A stretch of DNA of 11,247 nt from contig KL571234.1 of assembly GCA_000715855.1 (NCBI GenBank), positions 53,304 through 64,550 on the forward strand, in the 5' to 3' direction. The notes under the pieces are model-generated. The model saw nothing but the letters and a program-made list of their open reading frames with translations, had not been told where the DNA came from and made no database searches. Both the position numbers and the translations under genes were made by a program. The DNA comes from Actinoplanes liguriensis. GTDB taxonomy: Bacteria; Actinomycetota; Actinomycetes; Mycobacteriales; Micromonosporaceae. Every line of letters begins with the position of its first letter. Positions within the stretch are counted from its first letter, which is position 1. Positions 1-7,084 of the stretch are shown one piece after another.

Positions 1-2666
1 AGAGCGCCGCACTGAGCCGCGCCTTCGCATCCGCACCATCGGCTTCGGCGGTGCAGGCCATGCGCAACCAGCTCGGTGTGCAGGGCATCATCGACATCGA
101 TCGGGCTACCGGCACCCCGCGCCGGGTAGCCAAGCTGGACGGCTTCCTGACCGGCCCGAGCCGCAAGAAGCCCACCACGATCGCGCTCGATTACATCAAA
201 GCCCACCCCGAGGTCTTCGGCTTGGACGCGGCCGACCTCGCCACGCTCGAGCTGCGCCGCGACTACGTCGACGTCGCGGGCACCCACCACCTCAGCTGGG
301 TACAGGTGGCCGACGGCGTGCCGGTGTTCGGCAACGGCCTGAAGGCGCACGTCACCAAGGACGGCCGCCTTGTGCAGGTGGACGGGTCGCCGCTCAAGGC
401 ACTGCCCTCCACCGCCGGCGCCGCCAAGGTGACCGCCACGGGAGCGCGTGCCGCGGCGGTCAAGGACGTCCTCGGCACATCCACCGCCAAAGCCACCAAG
501 ACGGCGGCCGGCACGACCACCTTCAGCGACAACGGCACCGCCAAGAAGGTCTGGTTCCAGACCCTCTCGGGCCCGCGCCTGGCCTGGCAGACCATCGTCG
601 TCGACGAGGGCTACGTGCACGTCATCGACGCGGCCAGCGGCGAGGTGCTCTACCGCCACAGCACGATCGCGAACGACTCCGCCGAGGTGTGGAAGAACTA
701 CCCGGGCGCGCCCAAGGGCGGCGTCCAGCAGAAGGTCGACCTGACCGCCAAGGGCTGGCTGCCGAACAACGCGCGCCAACTGTCCGGCAACGTCGCGCAC
801 GTCTACTCGGACGTGAACGACAACAACCAGGCTGACCCGGCCGAGGAGGTCGGCCCGTCCGGCCTGCACCGGTGGGACTACCCGTTGGTCGACTTCAACG
901 ACGAGGTGGGCGGTCTCTGCTCGGACGCGTACCCCTGCTCGTGGGACCCGAAGACGGCGAACTCGTGGCAGGTCAACCGCAAGCAGAACGCGGTACAGCT
1001 CTTCACCTTCCTCGGAACCTTCCACGACCACCTCAAGTCCTCGCCGATCGGCTTCACCCGGGCGGCGGGCAACTTCGAGGCGCAGGACGGCGACGCGGTG
1101 CAGGGCCAGGCAATGGACGGCGCCAACACCGCGAACGGTCTGCCCGACGGTGACCACACCGACAACGCCAACATGAACACCCCGCCGGACGGCATCCCGC
1201 CGGTGATGCAGATGTACCTGCTGAACCCGGCCTCGGATGCGGTCGCCGCGAACACCGGCGACGAGTCCGACGTCGTGTTCCACGAGTACACGCACGGCCT
1301 GTCGAACCGGCTCGTCATCGACGCCGCCGGGAACTCCACCCTGAGCAACGTCCAGGGTGGCGCGATGGGCGAGGCCTGGAGCGACTGGTACGCCGAGGAC
1401 TACCTGCACGCCGCGGGGCTGGAGAAGGACACCGCGAAGCCCGGTGACGTGCTGATCGGTAAGTATTGGACGGCCGGCGGCACCATCCGCAGCGAGGCTC
1501 TCGACTGCACCGTCGGCATCGTCGCGGCCGCCTGTCCCGGCACCCCGGGAGCCGGCCCCGGCGGTTACACGTACGGCGACTACGGCAAGATCTCGTCGCG
1601 TGGCGTCGAGGTGCACGCGGACGGCGAGATCTGGGCCCAGACGCTGTGGGACCTGCGCCGCGCGCTCGGCAGCAAGAAGACCGAATCGATCGTGACGCGC
1701 GGCATGGAGTTGTCCCCGGACAACCCGTCCTACCTGGACATGCGCAACTCGATCATCGCGGCCGATCTGGTGGTCAACAAAGGCAAGAACGCCAAGACCA
1801 TCTGGAAGGTCTTCGCCAAGCGTGGCATGGGCTACTTCGCCGCCGCCATCGACGGCGACGACGCCCAGCCGGTCGAGGACTTCTCGATGCCGCCGGCCGC
1901 GAGCACCCCGCGCGGCACGCTCACCGGCAAGGTGACCGACCAGGACACCAAGGCCCCGGTGGTCGGCCTGACCATCGCCTTCGGCGGGCACGCCTCCGGC
2001 TTCGCCGGTGACTACCGCGCCACCACGGCGGCAGACGGCACCTACAAGATCTCGGGGATCATCCCGGGCACGTACGCCAAGGTGTACGCGCGGGGCGCCG
2101 GCTACGACCAGGTCGTCAAGACGGTGTCGATCAACTCGGGCACCAGGGCGGAGAACTGGGCGGTCCGCCGGGACTGGGCGGCCTCCTCCGGCGGCGCGGG
2201 CATCATCAGCGCCACCGGTCCGGACTACACGCCGTACGGCTGTGGCCCAGGTCAACTGATCGATCAGTCGCAGATCTCCGGCTGGGGTTCCGACGTCTCG
2301 GCCGAAGGCCAGAACGCCGTGATCCGCCTGTCCGACGTCGTCAACGTCGCGCAGCTGGTCGTCAACCCGTCGGCCACCTGCGGTGACGACGCGACGGCCT
2401 CGACCGGTGGCTACCGGATCGAGACGTCGAAGGACGGCAAGACCTGGATCGTCGCCGCGAGCGGCACGTTCCCGGCCGGCACCGTCACGCCCACCCCGGT
2501 CGCGCTGGCCGCGGGCACCGGCGACGCCATCGAGTACGTCCGGTACACGATGCTGACCACGCAGGCGCAGGACGCCGGGCTCTGCGCGGCCGGCCAGCCG
2601 GCCACCGCGAACGGCTGCACGTTCATGGACTCCACCGAGCTGGCGGTCTACGGACCAGCCGCCTGA
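1..2666 (+). CDS. Secreted M36 (fungalysin-type) zinc metallopeptidase, 5'-truncated by the window edge
   Basis: Extracellular zinc endopeptidase. The frame is open to the left edge (first full codon at 3), so the signal peptide and true start lie outside; the GTG at 51 is only the first possible start inside the window. Numbering from that codon: residues about 33-115 resemble a fungalysin/thermolysin propeptide, with a PepSY-like stretch to about 200. The catalytic domain runs about 220-610. It contains the zinc motif HEYTH (411-415) and the third ligand in GEAWSD (Glu441), the spacing expected for M36. Residues about 625-705 look like a carboxypeptidase-regulatory-like beta domain, and about 715-870 like a discoidin/F5-8C domain, probably for substrate or cell-surface binding. 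The codons have strong GC3. The gene ends 5 bases before a strong hairpin and appears to be its own transcription unit. Family assignment is firm; the substrate is unknown. Confidence 0.95.
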   Translation, partial: SAALSRAFASAPSASAVQAMRNQLGVQGIIDIDRATGTPRRVAKLDGFLTGPSRKKPTTIALDYIKAHPEVFGLDAADLATLELRRDYVDVAGTHHLSWVQVADGVPVFGNGLKAHVTKDGRLVQVDGSPLKALPSTAGAAKVTATGARAAAVKDVLGTSTAKATKTAAGTTTFSDNGTAKKVWFQTLSGPRLAWQTIVVDEGYVHVIDAASGEVLYRHSTIANDSAEVWKNYPGAPKGGVQQKVDLTAKGWLPNNARQLSGNVAHVYSDVNDNNQADPAEEVGPSGLHRWDYPLVDFNDEVGGLCSDAYPCSWDPKTANSWQVNRKQNAVQLFTFLGTFHDHLKSSPIGFTRAAGNFEAQDGDAVQGQAMDGANTANGLPDGDHTDNANMNTPPDGIPPVMQMYLLNPASDAVAANTGDESDVVFHEYTHGLSNRLVIDAAGNSTLSNVQGGAMGEAWSDWYAEDYLHAAGLEKDTAKPGDVLIGKYWTAGGTIRSEALDCTVGIVAAACPGTPGAGPGGYTYGDYGKISSRGVEVHADGEIWAQTLWDLRRALGSKKTESIVTRGMELSPDNPSYLDMRNSIIAADLVVNKGKNAKTIWKVFAKRGMGYFAAAIDGDDAQPVEDFSMPPAASTPRGTLTGKVTDQDTKAPVVGLTIAFGGHASGFAGDYRATTAADGTYKISGIIPGTYAKVYARGAGYDQVVKTVSINSGTRAENWAVRRDWAASSGGAGIISATGPDYTPYGCGPGQLIDQSQISGWGSDVSAEGQNAVIRLSDVVNVAQLVVNPSATCGDDATASTGGYRIETSKDGKTWIVAASGTFPAGTVTPTPVALAAGTGDAIEYVRYTMLTTQAQDAGLCAAGQPATANGCTFMDSTELAVYGPAA

Positions 2667-2671
2667 CCAGC

Positions 2672-2713
2672 GATGGGTGCCGGTTGCCTCGTGGTAGGCA
2701 GCCGGCACCCATC
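2672..2713 (+). terminator. Strong hairpin terminator after the M36 peptidase gene
   Basis: Arms 2672-2689 and 2696-2713 form an 18-bp stem, with one G-U pair, around a 6-base loop. It begins 5 bases after the TGA stop. No T-run follows, which is usual for hairpin terminators in high-GC actinobacteria. Its position and strength make it the end of the peptidase transcript. Confidence 0.75.
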
Positions 2714-2969
2714 CTGTCCTGAAAACGGCGATCACAGCTCGGGCGACCCCCTCGAATGCTTCCCCGGCAAGGTGACCGGGCGAGGGGTAAAGTCACCGAG
2801 CTGTCGGCTTTGCGAGCCCGCAGCACGCCATGCGCCCCCACCGACCCATTCGTGGACCAGCCGACCGCGACCGCCACACCGCGGGTCGTCCGGGGCTCGG
2901 CCCCGGAGCAGACATCACGAGGGGCCGCGGTCCGCGCTTTTCCGCGAACACACGGCCCCGCCTCTTGTG
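2714..2969. other. GC-rich non-coding stretch with several inverted repeats
   Basis: No convincing gene is present. A compound fold is possible: outer arms 2748-2754/2781-2787 (CCCCTCG/CGAGGGG) enclose inner arms 2763-2767/2776-2780 (CCCGG/CCGGG). A perfect 8-bp hairpin with a 3-base loop (TCCGGGGC/GCCCCGGA) lies at 2889-2907. GGGCCG and CGGCCC then occur on either side of a TCCGCG direct repeat near 2925-2960. These could be secondary terminators, a structured RNA, or chance in GC-rich DNA. Confidence 0.3.
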
Positions 2970-3208
2970 GAGGTGTTGACCTCTTACTTGAACCTCAGCG
3001 ACCAGGTCGAACACCTGAGGCGGTCCGTCAAGTAGTCCTACCTGCGGGCTCGCATGGACGAAAAGAGACACCTCGGACATCCAGTCGGACGAGGCTGGGC
3101 CGATGCACTACGCGGTCGAGGCTGCAAGCAACGTCGAGGCAGCCACGCTCTAGGTGGCCAACGCCGACTTCTTTATACCTGCCGCGTGTGACAACGACGT
3201 TGATCGAG
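2970..3208 (+). pseudogene. Possible decayed gene relic, unidentified
   Basis: A plus-strand reading with actinobacterial codon bias runs in one frame from about 2970 to 3066 and contains ...LSDQVEHLRRSVK, a TAG at 3033-3035, then SYLRARMDEKR. One frame over it continues as DTSDIQSDEAGPMHYAVEAASNVEAATL, a TAG, then VANADFFIPA. Third codon positions in these pieces are mostly G/C, and the residues look like natural protein. No uninterrupted frame covers both halves: a frameshift near 3064-3072 and two TAGs break it. Start and end are approximate. I do not recognise the family, and chance open reading in GC-rich DNA remains possible. Confidence 0.3.
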
Positions 3209-3212
3209 GCCT

Positions 3213-3250
3213 GGCTGCACACGCTTCGCGCTGTGCAGCCGGGCCTTTCT
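3213..3250 (+). terminator. Possible hairpin terminator
   Basis: GGCTGCACA (3213-3221) pairs perfectly with TGTGCAGCC (3232-3240) around a 10-base loop. It is followed by GGGCCTTTCT, a short T-containing tract on the plus strand. It lies just after the possible coding relic. Confidence 0.4.
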
Positions 3251-3269
3251 GAGCTGCACCCGCTCTAGG

Positions 3270-3296
3270 CCGTTGGCCGACCCGCAGGCCCAACGG
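3270..3296. repeat. Inverted repeat near the 3' boundary of the AT-rich segment
   Basis: CCGTTGG (3270-3276) and CCAACGG (3290-3296) are perfect arms. An alternative pairing extends the stem inward with GCC/GGC and one bulged C. It sits between the last GC-rich sequence and the AT-rich tail of the nuclease gene, so it may help stop transcripts from either side. No adjacent T-run marks a direction. Confidence 0.35.
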
Positions 3297-3300
3297 AAGT

Positions 3301-3339
3301 AAGAATTAACAAAATAGGTCGCTGACCTCACAGTCAGCG
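3301..3339 (-). terminator. Possible intrinsic terminator of the Mrr-like nuclease gene
   Basis: On the minus strand the stop codon TGA is part of a 6-bp stem (CGCTGA/TCAGCG, 3320-3325 and 3334-3339) with an 8-base loop. It is followed after ACC by the T-rich tract TATTTTGTTAATTCTTA. The stem is short, but the U-rich tail is like a classical intrinsic terminator and unlike the GC-rich flanks. Confidence 0.5.
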
Positions 3340-4968
3340 CAGTTCAAAATCTCGAATAAGATGCGGTCTTTCATTTAGCAGCGATTCAAGACGGGCATCA
3401 TTCCAGACCTCGATGCGAGGATGACCGCCACGTGCATTGTGACGCTCAATCCAAGCAACGGCATCAGAGGTGAAACGACCACTCGTTGCCATTACTAATA
3501 CATCGAAAGAAGGATCGCGCCAGTGGTCGATACTTACGATAGCCGAACTCACATCGACATCACGGACGGCGCGTGACAGGTAATGCTTACATTGTATCGC
3601 CACTCGCTGGGAGCTATGCCCACTCAACGGGTCTCGTCGCAGGCGTGTCGCACTCACGTCTCGCCCGTGATCCGGAGCGTTGGTATGCATCAACCATTCG
3701 ACGTTCTCATATCCTTCAGTCTCCTCGACCAGTCGGAATATGAGACGCTCAAAGGCCGTCGAGTCGATTTTTGCCCACGCCAATTCAAATCCCGCACGTC
3801 GCACAGGTAGGTCAACCGGAGAATACGCCATGGGATTATCCAGTTTGAGAGCGCGTATAAAAAGGATGTGCGAAAGCGTCGAGATAGGAACTTTTGAGTC
3901 ACGATGAAATACGCTGACCTGCCATCCTTGAGCGTACACTCGGTCAATTTCGGCAGCGATCCTCGTGACCGCACTATTAGCCGCCTGCTTTTTGGGCACC
4001 TCTCTACGTGCCGCGTACGCCGCGGAATCCTTGGTGGCTCGATAAATAAAATAGTATATTTGGCCAATGGAATACCACTTGAGGGCGCGACGGAAGACAT
4101 CGTCAGTCTTCTGTCCCGGCGTGAATTCCAAGCCGTGTTGCCGAAGGAGGTACACGAGGCGTGCCTTGCACTCCTCCGCAGCGATCTCAAACCAGAAGCT
4201 TGGAAGCTGATCACTCCAGTGATCAGGCCAGGACTCGCGCGAAATTACTTCAGAGAGATCCTTTCTGAACCCCTCAGCACGGCTTTGAGGCGTACCCGTT
4301 CCGACCAGATAATACGAAGCTCGAACCGGATAGTATGAGTCGCCGAGACTACCGTCATCGTTCCGGGTGAACGCCTCCAACGAAGACGATGGATGAACAC
4401 TTATGATTCCTTGATCAATCAGCGTTTCCAGCGCTTTGAAGTCATATTCGGAGGTCGGAGTCAGCTGATCCGTTCGATCAGCGATCGGGACAGTCGCATC
4501 CTGAGCGAAATCTTCGCCATCCTCTAGAAGTGCCGCCAGGAAGAACGCTGCTCGCAAATCAAGATCGACGGCACGGAAGGTAAAATCGTGATCACGCACA
4601 GCGTGGCGCTTCGCTATTTCGAGATGCATGGCAGAATTCGCCCTATCCAGCGCTTCTTTTGCTTCCCGCTGAATCCGCTCTATGCAGCCCTGGCATTTCT
4701 CAGCAGCATATCTGCCGGATGCGGTCCAGCTAGCACGAGATCTGAATTCAAAACCTTTATCACAATCAATGCAGCGGCGGCTTGCAGAACGCGCGACGCA
4801 CACCTCTGCCACAATCTTGCTGATCTTGTGAGACGGCTGACCGAACCGTTCCGACAAAGCTTTCACGGTATGCGAAAACGAGCCGTCCTCCTTGATCTCC
4901 CAGTACATGTGACAGAGCTCGGCGAGGTCATCGTCATTCGCGCTGACCTCGACATGAAACTCCGGCAC
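3334..4968 (-). CDS. HTH/zinc-finger protein with C-terminal Mrr-type PD-(D/E)xK nuclease domain
   Basis: Predicted DNA endonuclease of 544 aa. Residues about 403-520 match the Mrr catalytic fold: Glu407 in the first helix (FERLIF), a GY turn at 419-420, GRD with catalytic Asp437, and QCK (Gln459, Lys461) as the (D/E/Q)xK half. The N-terminus (about 15-55) is helical and HTH-like. Next come C66xxC69 and C92xxC95, probably one zinc-binding unit. The middle (about 120-400) is unrecognised and may be a sensor or DNA-recognition region. The GTG start is set by AAGGAGG 5 bases upstream. The gene stands alone and is more AT-rich than the flanks, which suggests transfer. Mrr-domain proteins are known as type IV-like restriction enzymes that cut modified DNA. 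A defence role here is inferred, and a mobile-element nuclease is the alternative. Confidence 0.85.
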   Translation of the reverse strand: MPEFHVEVSANDDDLAELCHMYWEIKEDGSFSHTVKALSERFGQPSHKISKIVAEVCVARSASRRCIDCDKGFEFRSRASWTASGRYAAEKCQGCIERIQREAKEALDRANSAMHLEIAKRHAVRDHDFTFRAVDLDLRAAFFLAALLEDGEDFAQDATVPIADRTDQLTPTSEYDFKALETLIDQGIISVHPSSSLEAFTRNDDGSLGDSYYPVRASYYLVGTGTPQSRAEGFRKDLSEVISRESWPDHWSDQLPSFWFEIAAEECKARLVYLLRQHGLEFTPGQKTDDVFRRALKWYSIGQIYYFIYRATKDSAAYAARREVPKKQAANSAVTRIAAEIDRVYAQGWQVSVFHRDSKVPISTLSHILFIRALKLDNPMAYSPVDLPVRRAGFELAWAKIDSTAFERLIFRLVEETEGYENVEWLMHTNAPDHGRDVSATRLRRDPLSGHSSQRVAIQCKHYLSRAVRDVDVSSAIVSIDHWRDPSFDVLVMATSGRFTSDAVAWIERHNARGGHPRIEVWNDARLESLLNERPHLIRDFELR

Positions 4969-5429
4969 CAGTGCCTCCTTGCTGCTCCGCGTGTGAACTA
5001 CCCGCGCTGATATGACCGGGCACCTTTAGTAGCGACCGCATCAATGAGGAAGTCTAGCGTTGAGGATGGCGAATCTTCTCGATCGACATGGCTCTACTCA
5101 GGCCGGCTGAGGTGCATCTACCCGGAATCAACCATATGCCCCATTCACACTTATTAGGATTCAGCTGGGCGCCGAGGAGGCGACTCGGCTGCCTGCGACG
5201 CAAGCGCGCGGAGATGACCCACAACTCGCTATTCGCGGTGTCTGTGATGAAGTGCTGCGAGCATGATGTCCGGTTAAAGATCCAAGTCTGGACGATCTTC
5301 GAGTTGACCAACGCCTTTACGGCGAAGTCGGACAGACGCATGAGAGGCTGAGCACCCGCCGGCCGCGACCATCACAATGGGGGCGCCGCTTCCTACGGCC
5401 TTGGTTCTCGCAAACTTGGCGCTTCCAAC
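4969..5429. other. Intergenic region between divergent accessory genes
   Basis: Upstream region of both the minus-strand nuclease gene and the plus-strand membrane-anchored gene, so both promoters should lie here. I found no convincing -35/-10 pair. Small open frames exist on both strands (about 5088-5351 plus, 5054-5341 minus). Neither has a Shine-Dalgarno sequence, codon bias or a recognisable domain, so neither is called. Confidence 0.4.
4974..4980 (-). promoter_or_regulatory. Strong ribosome binding site of the Mrr-like nuclease gene
   Basis: Reads AAGGAGG on the minus strand, 5 bases before GTG. It decides the GTG start over internal codons. The surrounding 15 bases (4971-4985) recur exactly at 7031-7045. 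Confidence 0.75.
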
Positions 5430-5996
5430 GTGCATCAACGTGTCACGATCCGAGTCATGGGTTTGACATGGACGATGGCGACTGCAACGTACGCGGCAGT
5501 CGTGGCCACGGCTTCTCTGGCTGTAGCGACACTGGCTTACCGAAGTGGGGGATCACGTCTCAAGATTCGTGCCCGGATTGTTCGCGGAAGACCTGGTCAT
5601 GGGTGGATCTTCATCTACGCCACAAATAAGGGACGAGCCGAGATAACCATTGACTCCATAGGCCTATGGGTAGGAAATTCTATTCTAGGGATATCCAATA
5701 GACCGCTTACAATCGTGAACTACCACCTAGAAAGGGGCCCCGACTTACCCCACCGACTCCGCGCACATGACTTGCAGACCTGGGCTATACCAATTTCAAC
5801 CCTCGATGACGTCCTCGGCTCACGCAGGTTGCGATGGCGCGACTTTGTTCGAGTTTGTGTAAGTACACCATTCGGAACTGCCCGAATAAGGCTGCGTCAA
5901 GATTTTACCGGCTCCGCGCTCTGGCAGCTTTTTGAGCGAATGGACAATCGGCGAGGGGAATCCTCGAAAGGCATGCGGGACGACCGGATCTTCTAA
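5430..5996 (+). CDS. Membrane-anchored protein with a beta-rich domain, unknown function
   Basis: Protein of up to 188 aa. One hydrophobic segment (about residues 17-37, AAVVATASLAVATLAY) is followed by positive residues, which suggests a single N-terminal anchor with the rest in the cytoplasm. Residues about 43-165 alternate hydrophobic and polar in short strands: a TNKGRAEITIDSIGL segment, then LPHRLRAHDLQTWAIPISTL and a closing RIRL strand. This resembles a recurring actinobacterial single-TM/Ig-like architecture with NxGxxPVTI and LPxRLxPG signatures, recalled from general knowledge and not from a search. No catalytic motif is visible. The start is uncertain: GTG 5430 is used here, while ATG 5457 or 5475 would also keep the membrane segment, and none has a clear Shine-Dalgarno. 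Base use is AT-richer than in the flanks. It converges with the exonuclease gene. Confidence 0.7.
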   Translation: MHQRVTIRVMGLTWTMATATYAAVVATASLAVATLAYRSGGSRLKIRARIVRGRPGHGWIFIYATNKGRAEITIDSIGLWVGNSILGISNRPLTIVNYHLERGPDLPHRLRAHDLQTWAIPISTLDDVLGSRRLRWRDFVRVCVSTPFGTARIRLRQDFTGSALWQLFERMDNRRGESSKGMRDDRIF

Positions 5997-6018
5997 ATGG
6001 TTCGGACAACTAGATCCG
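5985..6018 (+). terminator. Weak hairpin spanning the stop of the membrane-anchored gene
   Basis: CGGATCT (5985-5991) pairs with AGATCCG (6012-6018) across a 20-base loop that contains the TAA stop. A TATTTA tract lies about 14 bases downstream. It is a possible terminator, but the long loop makes it weak. Confidence 0.25.
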
Positions 6019-6367
6019 ACTAGGCCCGGTATTTAAGATCAGGATATTCGGCGAGGAAATTTCTCCCTAACAGCGTCTATCGGCTTACGGGTCAACCGTG
6101 GAGGTTCTTACTAAGAATTTGCAATATTTCCGGGACGGACTCACACTACCGCTCTGAATCGCCTCAACACGACGGCACTCCGCCGGAACTGTGCCGTCAT
6201 CGCACTTCCCCGAATTCCGAAACAACAGCGCCGACGCTTCCGGAGAGCCGTCGACCGTTCTCGCAGCTCAAGCAATCCTCCACGAACGGAGGCGCTATCG
6301 CTAACTTTGAGACTTCGTGCTCGTTTGCGTCGTGGGCGGTAACTGTCCTGCACCGTCCGGGTCCTAG
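5997..6367. other. Intergenic region between convergent genes
   Basis: No gene is supported. It contains a short palindrome TTCTTA-C-TAAGAA (6105-6117), an 8-bp inverted repeat GACGGCAC/GTGCCGTC (6171-6178/6191-6198), and CCTCC/GGAGG (6277-6281/6288-6292). The last two lie downstream of the minus-strand exonuclease and could act as terminators, but neither has a T-run. A minus-strand open frame here is arginine-rich and overlaps the exonuclease tail, typical of a shadow. Confidence 0.4.
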
Positions 6368-7084
6368 TTAATAGAGGAACACATCCGGCCACCCCCCGAG
6401 GTCGATAGAAACGCGAGCCGGAAGAAATCGTAAACAAGCTTCATAGAGATCATCGAGCTCACGCGATGCTAGATCTTCGCGAAGAATGTCGAACAGATCC
6501 AGCAGGTGCTCGACATCCGCACAAGCATAGGCGAGTTGTTCTGCCGTTAGATCATCGGCAAGCCAGTCACTACGCCGGAGGCTCTTGTCGATTTCTACGT
6601 CAAGCCTTTGCCGAAGAAGGCTTTTAAGACTGTACTCATCCGAAGATGCGTTTTTGCGTATTAACTTCGAAGCGATTTTGGTGCACCCTACATTGCGAGG
6701 TTTGACCGCCCAGTGAGCAACCATAAAGCGCAAGTCAAAGGGGGCATGATGAAATACCTTACACACCGAATCGTCTTCGACGAGCTTAACAAGATTAACA
6801 GGATTTCTAGACGGCACAATTTGCACTACAATTGCGCCGACGGATCGGCTAAAGAGCTGCACAGTGCCAATTTTTTCAGTCTGCGGATCAAGGCCAGATG
6901 TTTCAATATCACAGGCAACCAATCCATCACCAACGAGGGCTTCAAGCATCTCGCGGTCAAGGTCGCCTTTAACAAGTATCCGAGACTTTGCAGTGCCCGT
7001 GGCGGCAAACGATTGCGACTTGCGCCTAGGGTGCCTCCTTGCTGCACTTTTCGATCGAACGGAGTTCGTCCCTGACGAATTCAT
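6368..7084 (-). CDS. RNase D-like DEDDy 3'-5' exonuclease
   Basis: Predicted 3'-5' exonuclease of 238 aa acting on RNA or DNA ends with two metal ions. All DEDDy motifs are present: ExoI DIETSGLD (Asp59, Glu61), ExoII FHHAPFDLRF (Asp117) and ExoIII YACAD (Tyr186, Asp190). The stretch DKSLRRSDWLADDLTAEQLAYACADVEHLLDL is close to the RNase D consensus. There is no HRDC domain, and the protein is much shorter than full RNase D, so it is a nuclease-only member. Residues 1-35 are basic and low-complexity. The ATG at 7084, preceded by GGGAG with a 5-base gap, is the best start: the next in-frame start lies inside the fold, and the longer frame is antisense-like noise over the upstream gene. It overlaps the preceding membrane-protein gene by 59 bases, implying one transcript and joint function. 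Confidence 0.85.
   Translation of the reverse strand: MNSSGTNSVRSKSAARRHPRRKSQSFAATGTAKSRILVKGDLDREMLEALVGDGLVACDIETSGLDPQTEKIGTVQLFSRSVGAIVVQIVPSRNPVNLVKLVEDDSVCKVFHHAPFDLRFMVAHWAVKPRNVGCTKIASKLIRKNASSDEYSLKSLLRQRLDVEIDKSLRRSDWLADDLTAEQLAYACADVEHLLDLFDILREDLASRELDDLYEACLRFLPARVSIDLGGWPDVFLY

Noticed and set aside
2673..3268. Two plus-strand open frames (2673-3035 and 2756-3268)
   Set aside because: They are rich in Arg, Pro and Ser as in noise from GC-rich DNA, start near or inside hairpins, and have no domain. Only the tail of the first is kept, as a possible relic.
3904..5010. Antisense frames of 144 and 140 aa over the Mrr gene
   Set aside because: The opposite strand encodes a clear nuclease; these are frame shadows in an AT-richer gene with few stops.
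5054..5351. Overlapping open frames on both strands in the nuclease/membrane-gene gap
   Set aside because: Neither has a Shine-Dalgarno sequence, codon bias, or recognisable motif, and they exclude each other.
6141..6437. 98-aa minus-strand frame downstream of the exonuclease
   Set aside because: Arg-rich, overlaps the exonuclease C-terminus in another phase, and contains hairpins.
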